Assembly: GCA_947500035.1 (NCBI GenBank) | Contig: CANMQP010000007.1 | Span: 434,001 to 498,000, forward strand | Reading direction: 5' to 3' | Length of the DNA: 64,000 bases | From: an uncultured Kiloniellaceae bacterium | GTDB lineage: Bacteria; Pseudomonadota; Alphaproteobacteria; Kiloniellales; Kiloniellaceae | Shown: in pieces, positions 53,079 through 61,388 of the stretch | How the letters are laid out: each line of letters opens with the position of its first letter | Position numbering within the stretch: the first letter of the stretch is position 1 | Position numbers and translations under genes: made by a program | Notes under the pieces: model-generated | Told to the model about the DNA's origin: nothing | Seen by the model: the letters and a program-made list of their open reading frames with translations, nothing else | Database searches by the model: none

Positions 53079-53747
53079 ATGCGTTACCTCTTTCATCTGC
53101 CCATCGATCCCCAGTGCCGCAAAATCCGGATCCTGCTGGCCGAGAAAAAGCTGGAGTTCGATCTTGAGGTCGAACCCGTCTGGGAGCGGCGCGAGGGTTT
53201 TCTGCAACTCAATCCGGCCTGCGAAGTCCCGGTTCTCACCGAAACCGACGGCACCGCCATTTCCGGCGGACCCGTGATCGCGGAGTATCTGGAAGACGCC
53301 TATGACGAGACCTCGTTTCTCGGTAAGACGCCGACGGAACGGGCGGAGACCCGGCGCATGGTGCTCTGGTTCGAGGGCAAGTTTCACCGGGAAGTCACCG
53401 CCAATCTGGTCGAGCAGAAGGTGACGAAACGCCTTTACAAGAGCGGCCAGCCCGACTCAGGGGCGATCCGCGCCGGACACAGCAACATCCACTATCATCT
53501 TGAGTACATTGCCTGGCTTTGCGACCGGCGCCGCTGGCTCTCGGGGGACTCCTTCTCGCTCGCCGACATTGCCGCCGCCGCCCAGCTCTCCTGCCTGGAT
53601 TTCATCGGCGACGTGCCCTGGGAAAAGCACCCGGATGCCAAGGACTGGTACGCGCGCGTAAAATCCCGTCCCAGCATGCGGCCGATCCTGGCCGATCACG
53701 TCGTCGGCACCAAACCGCCCGAGCACTACGCCGACCCGGACTTTTAA
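53079..53747 (+). CDS. glutathione S-transferase family protein
   Basis: Protein of 222 residues with thioredoxin-fold N-terminal domain (RYLFHLPIDPQCRKIRILLAEKKLEF, then LNPACEVPVLTETDG and VIAEYLEDAY) and a helical C-terminal domain (FSLADIAAAAQLSCLDFIGDV). A Cys in the DPQCRK position could be the catalytic residue, as in omega or beta classes. ATG at 53079 or GTG one codon earlier. It resembles alphaproteobacterial maleylacetoacetate-isomerase-like or FzlA-type GSTs; the FzlA family, which works in cell division, is a possibility I cannot confirm. Confidence 0.85.
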   Translation: MRYLFHLPIDPQCRKIRILLAEKKLEFDLEVEPVWERREGFLQLNPACEVPVLTETDGTAISGGPVIAEYLEDAYDETSFLGKTPTERAETRRMVLWFEGKFHREVTANLVEQKVTKRLYKSGQPDSGAIRAGHSNIHYHLEYIAWLCDRRRWLSGDSFSLADIAAAAQLSCLDFIGDVPWEKHPDAKDWYARVKSRPSMRPILADHVVGTKPPEHYADPDF

Positions 53748-53759
53748 CGACCAAACCTG

Positions 53760-54614
53760 TCAGTCCAGGCAGAAGCCCTTGCGCCGGATAAAACGGCCGA
53801 AGTCTGCACGTTCCGGACGGCTGTATTGGCGCGCTTTGTCTTCTGACCAGCCGTAGTCCCCGACCGGAGCACACTCCGATGCGAAGCGTTCCTGTTCGTA
53901 GGGTTGCGCTTGCGCACGCCGCCGGTCGTAGGCGGCAATGATCTCTCCGGCGTTATCCTCGCGATAGCGATCGTGATGGATGGTCGCCGAAAGCGGCAGT
54001 CGAAGGCTCGGCTCGCTTTGTTCCAAAGGATGGCCGACCGCCAGGGCCGCGACCGGGAACACCAAATCAGGCAGGGCGAGGATGTCACTTGCCTCCTGGG
54101 CACGATTGCGGATCGCAGAGATGGGGCAGGTTCCGAGACCGGCGGCCTCCGCCGCAAGGACAAAAGCCGTCAGGGCAATCGCGGCATCGACGCTGGCGTT
54201 GAAGAAGGCATCGAGGTGATCGTTGGCAAAGGCATGACCCCGCAATTCATGAAGACTGCGTTGCCGCCGGTGATTGCCGCAGAAAACAATCAGCGCCGGC
54301 GCGCCTTCAACCCAGGCCTGATCGGACAGAATGTCTTTCAGGGCACGCATCTGCCGCGCGTCCGTTACGATCAGGATATCGCGCTGTTGCAGGTCGCTCT
54401 TGGTCGGCGCCGCGAGGGCAAGTGCAGCGAGCAGTTCAAGCTGTGCGTGGGGTGGCGGTTCCGGTGCGAAGCGGCGCACCGAGCCGCGCCCCGCCAGCTG
54501 CGTCCAGAACGCCGGCACCGGATCTTCCGCCGCGAGGTCCGTACCTTCGATCCTTGCGCTGGCATCGCCATAGCGCGCATCCAACTGCGCGAAAAGTCTC
54601 TCAAGATCTGCCAT
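53760..54614 (-). CDS. nitroreductase family protein
   Basis: FMN-dependent oxidoreductase of 284 residues. The N-terminal RGSVRRFAPEPPPHAQLELLAALALAAPTKSDLQQRDILIV is the typical FMN-binding start, and AAEAAGLGTCPISAIRN marks the second binding element. The C-terminal part (from about 215) is longer than in minimal nitroreductases. The substrate is not known. It overlaps nothing and lies just downstream of the TPR gene on the same strand, 21 bases away, so the two may be co-transcribed. Confidence 0.85.
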   Translation of the reverse strand: MADLERLFAQLDARYGDASARIEGTDLAAEDPVPAFWTQLAGRGSVRRFAPEPPPHAQLELLAALALAAPTKSDLQQRDILIVTDARQMRALKDILSDQAWVEGAPALIVFCGNHRRQRSLHELRGHAFANDHLDAFFNASVDAAIALTAFVLAAEAAGLGTCPISAIRNRAQEASDILALPDLVFPVAALAVGHPLEQSEPSLRLPLSATIHHDRYREDNAGEIIAAYDRRRAQAQPYEQERFASECAPVGDYGWSEDKARQYSRPERADFGRFIRRKGFCLD

Positions 54615-54635
54615 GACGTCTCCCCAGGCGAAGCG

Positions 54636-55454
54636 TTACTCGACCTTTACGTCGAGCATTTCCAGGTTCTTCTGCGCCGCGTCGCCGGTCGGCGTGCCCT
54701 CGGCAACACGCGCGGCGGTCAGCCAATCGCTCCTGGCACCCTGGTCATCGCCTCCCAGGCGACGCAGAATCCCCCGCTCAAGCAAAGCCTCGGCATTCTC
54801 CGGCCGCAGCGTGAGCGCACGGTTGACGTCTTCCAGCGCCAGTTCGTTGGCGTCCAGATAGCGGTAAGCCGTGGCCCGGAAAATCAGCACATCGACCCGC
54901 TCAGGGGCCAACTCTTCCGCCAGGTTGAGGTCGTCTATGGCTTCCCAGTAGTTCGAGGCCGCGGCCAGGGAGACGCTGCGGTCGATCAGCAGCTCGACAT
55001 TCTCGGGATCGAGCTTCAGCGCCGCCGTCAGCACCTGATAGGACCGCGCGACATTGCCGTCCAACAACCAGCCCTGGGCCGCCTGGGCCAGCACGTCGGC
55101 GCGCAGCGCGTTCGGCGAGTCGGTCATGTTCTGCGCCAGCGCCTCCAGACGCTCCGCCGCTTTTTTGTACTGCCCGAGGCCAATCAGCGCGACATTGCCG
55201 CAATGGCGGGCCGCGTTGCCACCGCCCTGGGATTCCCATGCAAGCGCGGCCTCGAACGCCTCCTCCGGCTGGATCTGGCTCAACTGCATGCAGGCGGCAT
55301 ATTGTTCGGCGTGATCGATCTGCTGCGCCAACACGGGCGGTAAGCCCTGCGCGGCAAACAGCAAAGCCGCCGCACCGGCGGCCACGGCCGTTATCCTGGA
55401 AAACGCCAAAGCAACACCCCGAAGTCTCTTCAAATCAGGTCCATTCAATGCCAT
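54636..55454 (-). CDS. tetratricopeptide-repeat protein, exported
   Basis: Protein of 272 residues. The ATG at 55454 gives a signal peptide (LKRLRGVALAFSRI, core VAAGAAALLFAAQG, cleavage near VLAQQ). At least four TPR-like helix pairs follow, with ALAWESQGGGNAARHCGNVALIGLGQYKKAAERLE and YWEAIDDLNLAEELAPERVDVL, LALEDVNRALTLRPENAEALLERG being clear. Such proteins scaffold partners in the periplasm; its own role is unknown. The frame is open 40 codons upstream. Confidence 0.85.
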   Translation of the reverse strand: MALNGPDLKRLRGVALAFSRITAVAAGAAALLFAAQGLPPVLAQQIDHAEQYAACMQLSQIQPEEAFEAALAWESQGGGNAARHCGNVALIGLGQYKKAAERLEALAQNMTDSPNALRADVLAQAAQGWLLDGNVARSYQVLTAALKLDPENVELLIDRSVSLAAASNYWEAIDDLNLAEELAPERVDVLIFRATAYRYLDANELALEDVNRALTLRPENAEALLERGILRRLGGDDQGARSDWLTAARVAEGTPTGDAAQKNLEMLDVKVE

Positions 55455-55585
55455 ATCTCGGAACGAGTCCAAGTCCGGCCGCTTAAAATCGGCTCCAAGG
55501 GCGGGATGTACAAGAGCGAAGTTCGTGACGGGGGTCGCCCCATTGAGGTCCACGGACTCTGACAGGTAAGGCACGTGTCCAGACT

Positions 55586-56458
55586 ATGACCGACGGAACC
55601 AACCACCTCTTTTGCTTCGGCCTGGGCTTCTCCGCCCGGACACTCGCCAAACGCCTTCAGGCGAAGGGCTGGACAGTCACCGGCACGACCCGCACGCCGG
55701 AGAAAAAACACGCCCTTGCGGCGCAAGGCTTTGATCATGTCGTCCTCTTCGACCGGGACCGCCCCCTGGAAAATCCCACTCAGACCCTCCGCGACGTCAC
55801 CCATCTCCTGATTTCGGCGGGACCGGACGCCGAGGGAGACTCGGTGATCAATCAGCACGCCGCCGATATCGCAGCCATGCCCAGGCTGCAATGGCTCGGC
55901 TACCTCTCGACCACGGGGGTTTACGGCAATCATGACGGCGCCTGGGTCGATGAAGACGCGCCCTTGAGCCCCAGCAGCCCGCGCAGCGAATACCGGGTCG
56001 CCGCCGAGCGCGCCTGGCTGGCGCTGAACGCCGAGAATGAAGTTCCGGTCCACCTCTTCCGCCTGGCGGGAATCTACGGACCCGGCCGCAGCCTGCTGGA
56101 TACGGTGAAAGCCGGGAAAGCCAAACGCATCGACCGGCCGGGTCAGGTCTTCAGCCGCATCCATGTGGAAGATATCGCGCGTGTGCTGGAGGCCTCTATC
56201 GCCAAGCCCCATCCGGGCCGCATCTACAATGTCTGCGACGACATGGCCGCCTCTCCGGCAGAGGTCACCGCCCACGCCTGCAAGCTTCTGGGGATGGAGC
56301 CGCCGCCGCTTGTGCCTTTCGAGGAGGCCGGGCTCTCGCCCATGGGCCGCACCTTCTGGCTCGACAACAAGCGGGTCTCCAACAGACGCCTGCACGAGGA
56401 GTTGGGGGTGGAGCTGCGCTACCCGGACTACAAGGCGGGACTGGCGAGTTTGCTGTAG
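55586..56458 (+). CDS. NAD-dependent epimerase/SDR-like protein (YeeZ type)
   Basis: Extended SDR-like protein of 290 residues. The start LFCFGLGFSARTLAKRLQAK has a glycine-rich element of the form GxGxxA. STTGVYGNHDGAWVDED and SEYRVAAERAWLAL hold the YxxxA-type context (catalytic YxxxK is changed). FRLAGIYGPGRSLLD and VEDIARVLEASI match the YeeZ/epimerase group. The changed active-site motif suggests a reaction other than classical epimerisation. No clear pathway neighbours. Confidence 0.8.
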   Translation: MTDGTNHLFCFGLGFSARTLAKRLQAKGWTVTGTTRTPEKKHALAAQGFDHVVLFDRDRPLENPTQTLRDVTHLLISAGPDAEGDSVINQHAADIAAMPRLQWLGYLSTTGVYGNHDGAWVDEDAPLSPSSPRSEYRVAAERAWLALNAENEVPVHLFRLAGIYGPGRSLLDTVKAGKAKRIDRPGQVFSRIHVEDIARVLEASIAKPHPGRIYNVCDDMAASPAEVTAHACKLLGMEPPPLVPFEEAGLSPMGRTFWLDNKRVSNRRLHEELGVELRYPDYKAGLASLL

Positions 56459-56483
56459 GCGCTTCGCTTTGCGAGGCTGCCCC

Positions 56484-56542
56484 GGTTCGACGCTCGTCGA
56501 ACCTGATCAAAAAAAACACCCCGGTTCGACGCTCGTCGAACC
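56484..56542. repeat. two tandem copies of a hairpin sequence, 39-bp period
   Basis: GGTTCGAC-GCTC-GTCGAACC occurs at 56484-56503 and 56523-56542, each a perfect 8-bp stem with a four-base loop, together with flanking CCCC and CTGATC. Read on the minus strand, the right copy is followed by a run of eight T (56509-56516), so it can end the transcript of the alpha/beta hydrolase gene. Confidence 0.75.
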
Positions 56543-56570
56543 TGATCGAAAAACACGCCGTCAAAAACGC

Positions 56571-57479
56571 CTAACCCACTTCTGCCACCAACGCATCCAG
56601 AACACGCATCAGCCGGGCAAGATCCTCCGGCTCCGAGAGCCTGTGGTCGCCCTTCTTGACCAGCGTCACCTCGACATCCTCGCTCTCCAGGGCATCGGTC
56701 AGGCGCAGGGCGGTCTTCCAGGGTACGTCGTCGTCGCGCATGCCCTGCAGCAAACGCACGGGGCAGCGAATCGGCAGCGGCGCGCGCAGCAGCAGATGCT
56801 CGCGCCCGTCTTCAATCAGCGCACGGGTGATAATGTAGGGATCGTCGCCATACTCGCTGGGCTGCTCGAAACGTCCCGCACTCAGGACCTGGTCCCGTTG
56901 TTCTTGCGTGAATTCCGCCCACATCAGGTCCTCGGTGAAATCCGGCGCCGCAGCGATGCCGACCAGGCCCGCGATCCGCTCGCGCCTGGCCAGTGCCGCC
57001 AGCAGCATGATCCAGCCGCCCATGGAGGAACCCACCAGAACCTGCGGCCCCTCGGTCAATTCGTCGAGCACCGCGACCGCGTCCTCGGCCCAGCGGCCAA
57101 TCGTCCCATCCGCGAAATTCCCGGAGGACTGACCATGCCCCAGGTAGTCGAAGCGGACAAAGTCCAGACCCCGCGCCCGGCAGTGCTCTTCCAGCGCCAG
57201 GGCCTTGCTTCCGGTCATATCCGACATGAAGCCGCCCAGAAATACGACACCGGGTTGCGCAGATCCGCTTTTATCGCTCGAGATCTTATGATACGCGATG
57301 CTCGCGCCGTCTTTGCGTGTTAAGGTTTTGGGGCGCGTTAAAGTTTTGGCATTCGGGGACTGAGCGTCGGGCTTTGCGTCCTGATGGGAATCGGGCTGTT
57401 GGCTGGCTGAGGAAACTTGGCCACCGGGGAGCTCTTGGCTTGAGGACCTCGGTCCTGTGGGGAATTCTGCGGAAGACAT
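56571..57479 (-). CDS. alpha/beta hydrolase (ABHD10-like)
   Basis: Hydrolase of 302 residues. After a 50-residue Ser/Gln/Pro-rich tail with a short internal repeat (KTLTRPKTLTRK) comes the fold: oxyanion VVFLGGFMSDMTGSKA, RFDYLGHGQSSGNF, the nucleophile Ser in GSSMGGW, Asp in LQGMRDDDVPW and His in KKGDHRLSEPED. This order of motifs resembles ABHD10-type esterases. The disordered tail is unusual; a start nearer the fold is possible. Substrate unknown. Confidence 0.85.
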   Translation of the reverse strand: MSSAEFPTGPRSSSQELPGGQVSSASQQPDSHQDAKPDAQSPNAKTLTRPKTLTRKDGASIAYHKISSDKSGSAQPGVVFLGGFMSDMTGSKALALEEHCRARGLDFVRFDYLGHGQSSGNFADGTIGRWAEDAVAVLDELTEGPQVLVGSSMGGWIMLLAALARRERIAGLVGIAAAPDFTEDLMWAEFTQEQRDQVLSAGRFEQPSEYGDDPYIITRALIEDGREHLLLRAPLPIRCPVRLLQGMRDDDVPWKTALRLTDALESEDVEVTLVKKGDHRLSEPEDLARLMRVLDALVAEVG

Positions 57480-57506
57480 GAACGTTCAATCACCTATGGC
57501 CTGGCA

Positions 57507-58703
57507 ATGACAACTGTCACGCAGGTTATCACCCCAGCGGCCGGGACAAAAGATGGCGCGCCGACGGTTCTGCAGGTCGTTCCCAGCCTGATCACGGGCG
57601 GTGTCGAGCGCGGCGCCGTCGATATGGCCGCCGCCCTGACCAAAGCCGGCGGCACGGCCATCATCGCGTCCGAGGGCGGCCACCTGGAGTACGAGTTGCA
57701 GCGGATCGGCGCGACTCACCTGCGTCTGCCCATGGCCTCCAAGAATCCACTGGTGATGGCGCGCAACGTCACGCGCCTGAAAAAGGTCATCCTCGAGCAC
57801 GACGTGGACATCGTTCACGCCCGCTCCCGCGCGCCCGCCTGGTCCGCCTACTTCGCGGCAAAGGGCACGGGCCGGCACTTCATCACCACCTTCCACGCAC
57901 CCTATAACATCGGTAACGGCTTCAAGCGGCGCTACAACGCGATCATGACCAAGGGCGAACGGGTCATCGCGATCTCCCAGTTCATCGCCGCGCACATCGA
58001 AGAGAACTACAAGGTCGAGCGCACCAAGCTTCGGGTCGTGCAGCGTGGCGTCGACCTGCGCCATTTCGACCCGGACCAGGTCAGCGCCGAGCGGGTGGTC
58101 AAGCTCGCGACCGACTGGCGCCTGCCGGACGGCGTGCCGCTGGTCATGCTGCCGGGCCGCCTGACGCGCTGGAAAGGCCAGGCGATCCTGCTCGAGGCCC
58201 TCAAGGAACTCCGGGATCTCGACTTCTGCTGCGCCCTGGTGGGCTCGGACCAAGGCCGCACCAGCTACCGCCAGGAGCTGGAGCGCCAGATCATCGCCAA
58301 CGATCTCGCCGGCAAGGCCTTCATCTTCGACAACTGCACCGATATGGCGGCGGCCTACATGCTGTCGGACGTGGTGGTCTCCGCCTCGACCGACCCGGAA
58401 GGCTTCGGCCGCGTGGTCAGCGAGGGTCAGGCCATGGGCCGCCCGGTCGTGGCCAGCGACCACGGCGGCGCCCGCGAACAGGTGATCCCCGGCACCACGG
58501 GCTTCCTCTTCGACAACAACGACGCCAGCTCCCTCGCCAAGGCCCTGCGCACCGCCCTGACCCTCAGCGCCGAAGAACGCGCCAAGCTCTCCAAGATCGC
58601 CATCAACCGGGTGCAGACCCTCTTCTCCAAAGACCGCATGTGCAACGCCACGCTCGGGCTCTACAACGAACTGATGCGCAAGGACGCGCATAAGATCGGG
58701 TGA
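57507..58703 (+). CDS. glycosyltransferase family 4
   Basis: Cytosolic or membrane-associated GT-B glycosyltransferase of 398 residues. QVVPSLITGGVERGAVDMAAAL is the acceptor-side start of the family, FHAPYNIGNGFKRRYNAIMTKGERVIAIS the linker region, and EGFGRVVSEGQAMGRPVVASDHGGARE the donor-binding E-x7-E motif. Probably transfers a sugar to a lipid-linked glycan such as LPS core; the neighbourhood does not identify which. Ribosome-binding site is weak. Confidence 0.9.
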   Translation: MTTVTQVITPAAGTKDGAPTVLQVVPSLITGGVERGAVDMAAALTKAGGTAIIASEGGHLEYELQRIGATHLRLPMASKNPLVMARNVTRLKKVILEHDVDIVHARSRAPAWSAYFAAKGTGRHFITTFHAPYNIGNGFKRRYNAIMTKGERVIAISQFIAAHIEENYKVERTKLRVVQRGVDLRHFDPDQVSAERVVKLATDWRLPDGVPLVMLPGRLTRWKGQAILLEALKELRDLDFCCALVGSDQGRTSYRQELERQIIANDLAGKAFIFDNCTDMAAAYMLSDVVVSASTDPEGFGRVVSEGQAMGRPVVASDHGGAREQVIPGTTGFLFDNNDASSLAKALRTALTLSAEERAKLSKIAINRVQTLFSKDRMCNATLGLYNELMRKDAHKIG

Positions 58704-58718
58704 TGCGCCTGGAGTGGG

Positions 58719-58732
58719 TGACCGCCCGGTCA
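58719..58732. promoter_or_regulatory. perfect palindrome between glycosyltransferase and azoR
   Basis: TGACCG-CC-CGGTCA at 58719-58732, 115 bases upstream of azoR. It could be the binding site of the LysR-type protein encoded two genes later, or a chance hairpin. Confidence 0.4.
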
Positions 58733-58846
58733 TTCAAAAGGGCTGAATTCTGCTCACACGACAGATGAGAAAACTGCGCTCGTATTGAGACCTCTCGGGC
58801 GTTTTCATCGACTCAACGTTCTGTTGCAGTCGATGGAGATAAAGTC

Positions 58847-59527
58847 ATGACCACCCTTTTACATCTCGACGCCAGCGCGCGGATCGAGCGATCGATCAGT
58901 CGCGACCTCTCGGCAAGCTTCGTTGAAACCTGGTTGCAGCACCGCCCTGGGGACCGTGTCATCCACCGTGATCTCGGAGCAAACCCGCCCGGCTTTATCT
59001 CCCAGGACTGGATCGCAGCCTGCTTCACGCCGGAAGACCGGCGCACCGACGCCCATAACGCGACCCTGGCGGAGTCCGATACACTCATCGCCGAGCTGGA
59101 ACAGGCCGCGCTTATTGTCCTGGGCACGCCGATGTACAATTATGGTCTGCCGGCGTCCTTAAAGGCCTGGGTCGATCAGGTCATCCGGGTCAACAGAACC
59201 TTCAGCTTCGACCTGGCCCGGGGCGACTATCCGCTGGAACCTATGCTATCGGGCAAAACTCTTGTCTGCCTGACATCGAAGGGCGAATTCGGCTTTGCTA
59301 AAGGAGGCATCCGGGAGGACATGAATCACCTCGACCCCCATATCGAGACATTCGCCCATTATCTGGGCGTGGAGGAGCGTCATTTTATCTCGGTGGAGTA
59401 TCAGGAATTCGCTGGCCAACGCCACGAACACTCCCGCAGCGCCGCAGAACAGAATACGCTGGCCCTGGCAGCGACTCTCGCACGCAGCCTGGAGTCTTCA
59501 CCAAACCTTCAGCAGAACGGCCTTTAA
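58847..59527 (+). CDS. azoR: FMN-dependent NADH-azoreductase
   Basis: Flavodoxin-like reductase of 226 residues that uses NADH to reduce azo compounds and quinones. The start LLHLDASARIERSISRDLSASF, the FMN-binding LGTPMYNYGLPASLKAWVDQVIRVNRTFSF and TSKGEFGF are diagnostic. It precedes the LysR regulator gene by 14 bases on the same strand, so both may be on one message and respond to quinone or electrophile stress. Confidence 0.92.
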   Translation: MTTLLHLDASARIERSISRDLSASFVETWLQHRPGDRVIHRDLGANPPGFISQDWIAACFTPEDRRTDAHNATLAESDTLIAELEQAALIVLGTPMYNYGLPASLKAWVDQVIRVNRTFSFDLARGDYPLEPMLSGKTLVCLTSKGEFGFAKGGIREDMNHLDPHIETFAHYLGVEERHFISVEYQEFAGQRHEHSRSAAEQNTLALAATLARSLESSPNLQQNGL

Positions 59528-59541
59528 CGGAACGTCTCCCA

Positions 59542-60519
59542 ATGCATGAGTCCAGGCTGCCCCCATTGAACGGCCTCAGGGCTTTTGAGGTCGCTGCCCG
59601 GCATCTGAGCTTCAAGCAAGCCGCGGAGGAGCTTTTCGTCACACCCACCGCCGTCAGCCACCGGATCCGCGCGCTGGAAGACTGGCTTGGGGTCAAGCTC
59701 TTCAACCGTCTCACCCGCTCCCTGGAGCTGACCAAGGAAGGAGAGGCCTACGCGGCCCTGGTGCAGGAGGGTTTCGCCATCCTGACACGGGCTTCGGAGG
59801 AACTGAGACGCTCGAGCGACGATGGAGAGCTGGTGGTCTCCGCCACGATGTCCTTTGCATCGAACTGGCTGAACGCGAAGCTCGCTACGCTACAGAGCCC
59901 CCACGAGACCTTCACCGTTCGGATTGAAGGTACGGACCTGCCCATCGATCTCAAGCGGAGCAACGTCGACATCGCGATCCGTTACGGGGAAGGCGGTTAT
60001 GAAGACCTTTATTCGGAAATGCTCTTTCCCGACCTGATCACGCCGGTCTGTACGCCTGAACTTGCCGCGGAGATCTCACAGCCGGGCGATATCGCGAAGC
60101 TGCCCCGGATCGACTACCGCTGGCCGGGCTTCGGTCCACGCGACCCGAGCTGGGACAAGTGGTTTCACGCCGCCGGCGTTACCGCGCCCGCCGCCGAGCT
60201 GGTACCCTCCTTCAGCGACGAACACATGGCGCTGGGCCAGACGCTCGCCGGACGCGGCGTCGGGCTCCTGGGAATCGTGGCCGCCGCCGAACCGATCCTG
60301 CAGGGCAGGCTGGTCCGGCCCTTCCCGATTGCGCTGGAGAACCGCGCCTACTACTTCGTCTGCCAGCCCCACAGTCTGCGCCGCCGCAAGGTCGGGATCT
60401 TCCGCGACTGGCTGAAGGCCGAAGCCGCCCGTTTCGACGAGCTCCTGGCCGAAGACCCCAGACTGAAATTCGAAACAAGCGTACGAGCCGAGCACCTCAC
60501 GGAGACGGAGAAACCATGA
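59542..60519 (+). CDS. LysR-family regulator (GcvA-like)
   Basis: Regulator of 325 residues. The N-terminal helix-turn-helix LNGLRAFEVAARHLSFKQAAEELFVTPTAVSHRIRALEDWLGVKLF is of the GcvA subtype, followed by a substrate-binding domain (VDIAIRYGEGGYEDLYSEMLF). It overlaps the DUF1989 gene by four bases (ATGA), which argues that the regulator and DUF1989 protein act together. Ligand unknown. Confidence 0.93.
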   Translation: MHESRLPPLNGLRAFEVAARHLSFKQAAEELFVTPTAVSHRIRALEDWLGVKLFNRLTRSLELTKEGEAYAALVQEGFAILTRASEELRRSSDDGELVVSATMSFASNWLNAKLATLQSPHETFTVRIEGTDLPIDLKRSNVDIAIRYGEGGYEDLYSEMLFPDLITPVCTPELAAEISQPGDIAKLPRIDYRWPGFGPRDPSWDKWFHAAGVTAPAAELVPSFSDEHMALGQTLAGRGVGLLGIVAAAEPILQGRLVRPFPIALENRAYYFVCQPHSLRRRKVGIFRDWLKAEAARFDELLAEDPRLKFETSVRAEHLTETEKP

Positions 60520-61247
60520 GCCCAAACGACACTACCCCCTACCAGGCCGCGCAGCCCGACGGCAGCAACCCAACCGCGCAGAACCCGATCTCCCCGGACG
60601 GCACGCCGCAGCTAAACCACGACTACCTCATCCCCGCCCGCCAGGGCCGGGCCGTCCGCCTGAAGCGCGGCCAACAGCTCAGGATCACCAATCCCCAGGG
60701 CCATCAGGTCTGCGATTTCTTCGCCATCGCGGCGGACGCCCCCAGAGACTCCCTAGGAGACTCCCCACGGGAGTCCCCAGCGGAATTCCTCTCCATGGAG
60801 CACTGCCGCACCGCCTTGGGCCGGATTTATGTGCGCACCGGCGACCAGCTGGTCACCAACCGCCGCCGCCCCCTGATCGAGATCGCGGAAGACACCTCTC
60901 CCGGCGTCCACGACATCCTGATCGCCGCCTGCGACCACACCCGCTACCGGCAGCTCGGATGTACCGACTACCACGACAACTGCGCCGACAACTTCCGCAT
61001 GAGCCTCGCCGCCATCGGCGTCACCCCGATCCACGTGCCCTGCCCCTTCAACATCTGGATGAACGTGCCGGTGGCGCAGGACGGGACCTACGATTGGGCA
61101 GCCCCGGTTTCGAAGCCGGGGGATTATGTGGCGTTGCGGGCGCTGGAAGACTGCATCGCGGTGATGTCCGCCTGCCCGCAGGATATGACGAGTGTGAATG
61201 GGGTGGGGACGGTTCCGGCCGAGTTATTGGTGAGGATTGGCGGTTGA
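60516..61247 (+). CDS. DUF1989 family protein (urea-carboxylase-associated/carboxyguanidine-deiminase-like)
   Basis: Protein of 243 residues. The core has LIPARQGRAVRLKRGQQLRI, DFFAIAADA, FLSMEHCRTALGRIYVRTGDQL and CTDYHDNCADNF with a group of conserved Cys residues typical of DUF1989. Members include subunits of carboxyguanidine deiminase beside urea carboxylase, but no urea or guanidine carboxylase gene is nearby, so the function is open. A short insertion at about residues 76-87 (RDSLGDSPRESP) is encoded by imperfect GACTCCC repeats. The start overlaps lysR. Confidence 0.85.
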   Translation: MSPNDTTPYQAAQPDGSNPTAQNPISPDGTPQLNHDYLIPARQGRAVRLKRGQQLRITNPQGHQVCDFFAIAADAPRDSLGDSPRESPAEFLSMEHCRTALGRIYVRTGDQLVTNRRRPLIEIAEDTSPGVHDILIAACDHTRYRQLGCTDYHDNCADNFRMSLAAIGVTPIHVPCPFNIWMNVPVAQDGTYDWAAPVSKPGDYVALRALEDCIAVMSACPQDMTSVNGVGTVPAELLVRIGG

Positions 61248-61388
61248 ACGCGGGCAGCCCTAAAGAGGTGGTTTCCATCAGGGTGCAACGCGCGAAAGAA
61301 GCTCTGAATCCGCGCACAAGCCGCACCTCTGGTCCGTCGCGAAGTAACAGCAAGGCAACCGAAGCCTGTCAGGTCCACTCGCCCAGCG

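Noticed and set aside
53904-55343. 479-codon plus-strand frame antisense to nitroreductase and TPR genes
   Set aside because: It spans two well-supported minus-strand genes and shows no protein features of its own.
56484-56503. tRNA T-arm-like sequence GGTTCGA
   Set aside because: No acceptor, D or anticodon arms surround it; the sequence is a tandem hairpin.
57486-58733. 415-codon minus-strand frame antisense to the glycosyltransferase
   Set aside because: The plus strand has all GT4 motifs; the antisense frame is a GC-rich shadow.
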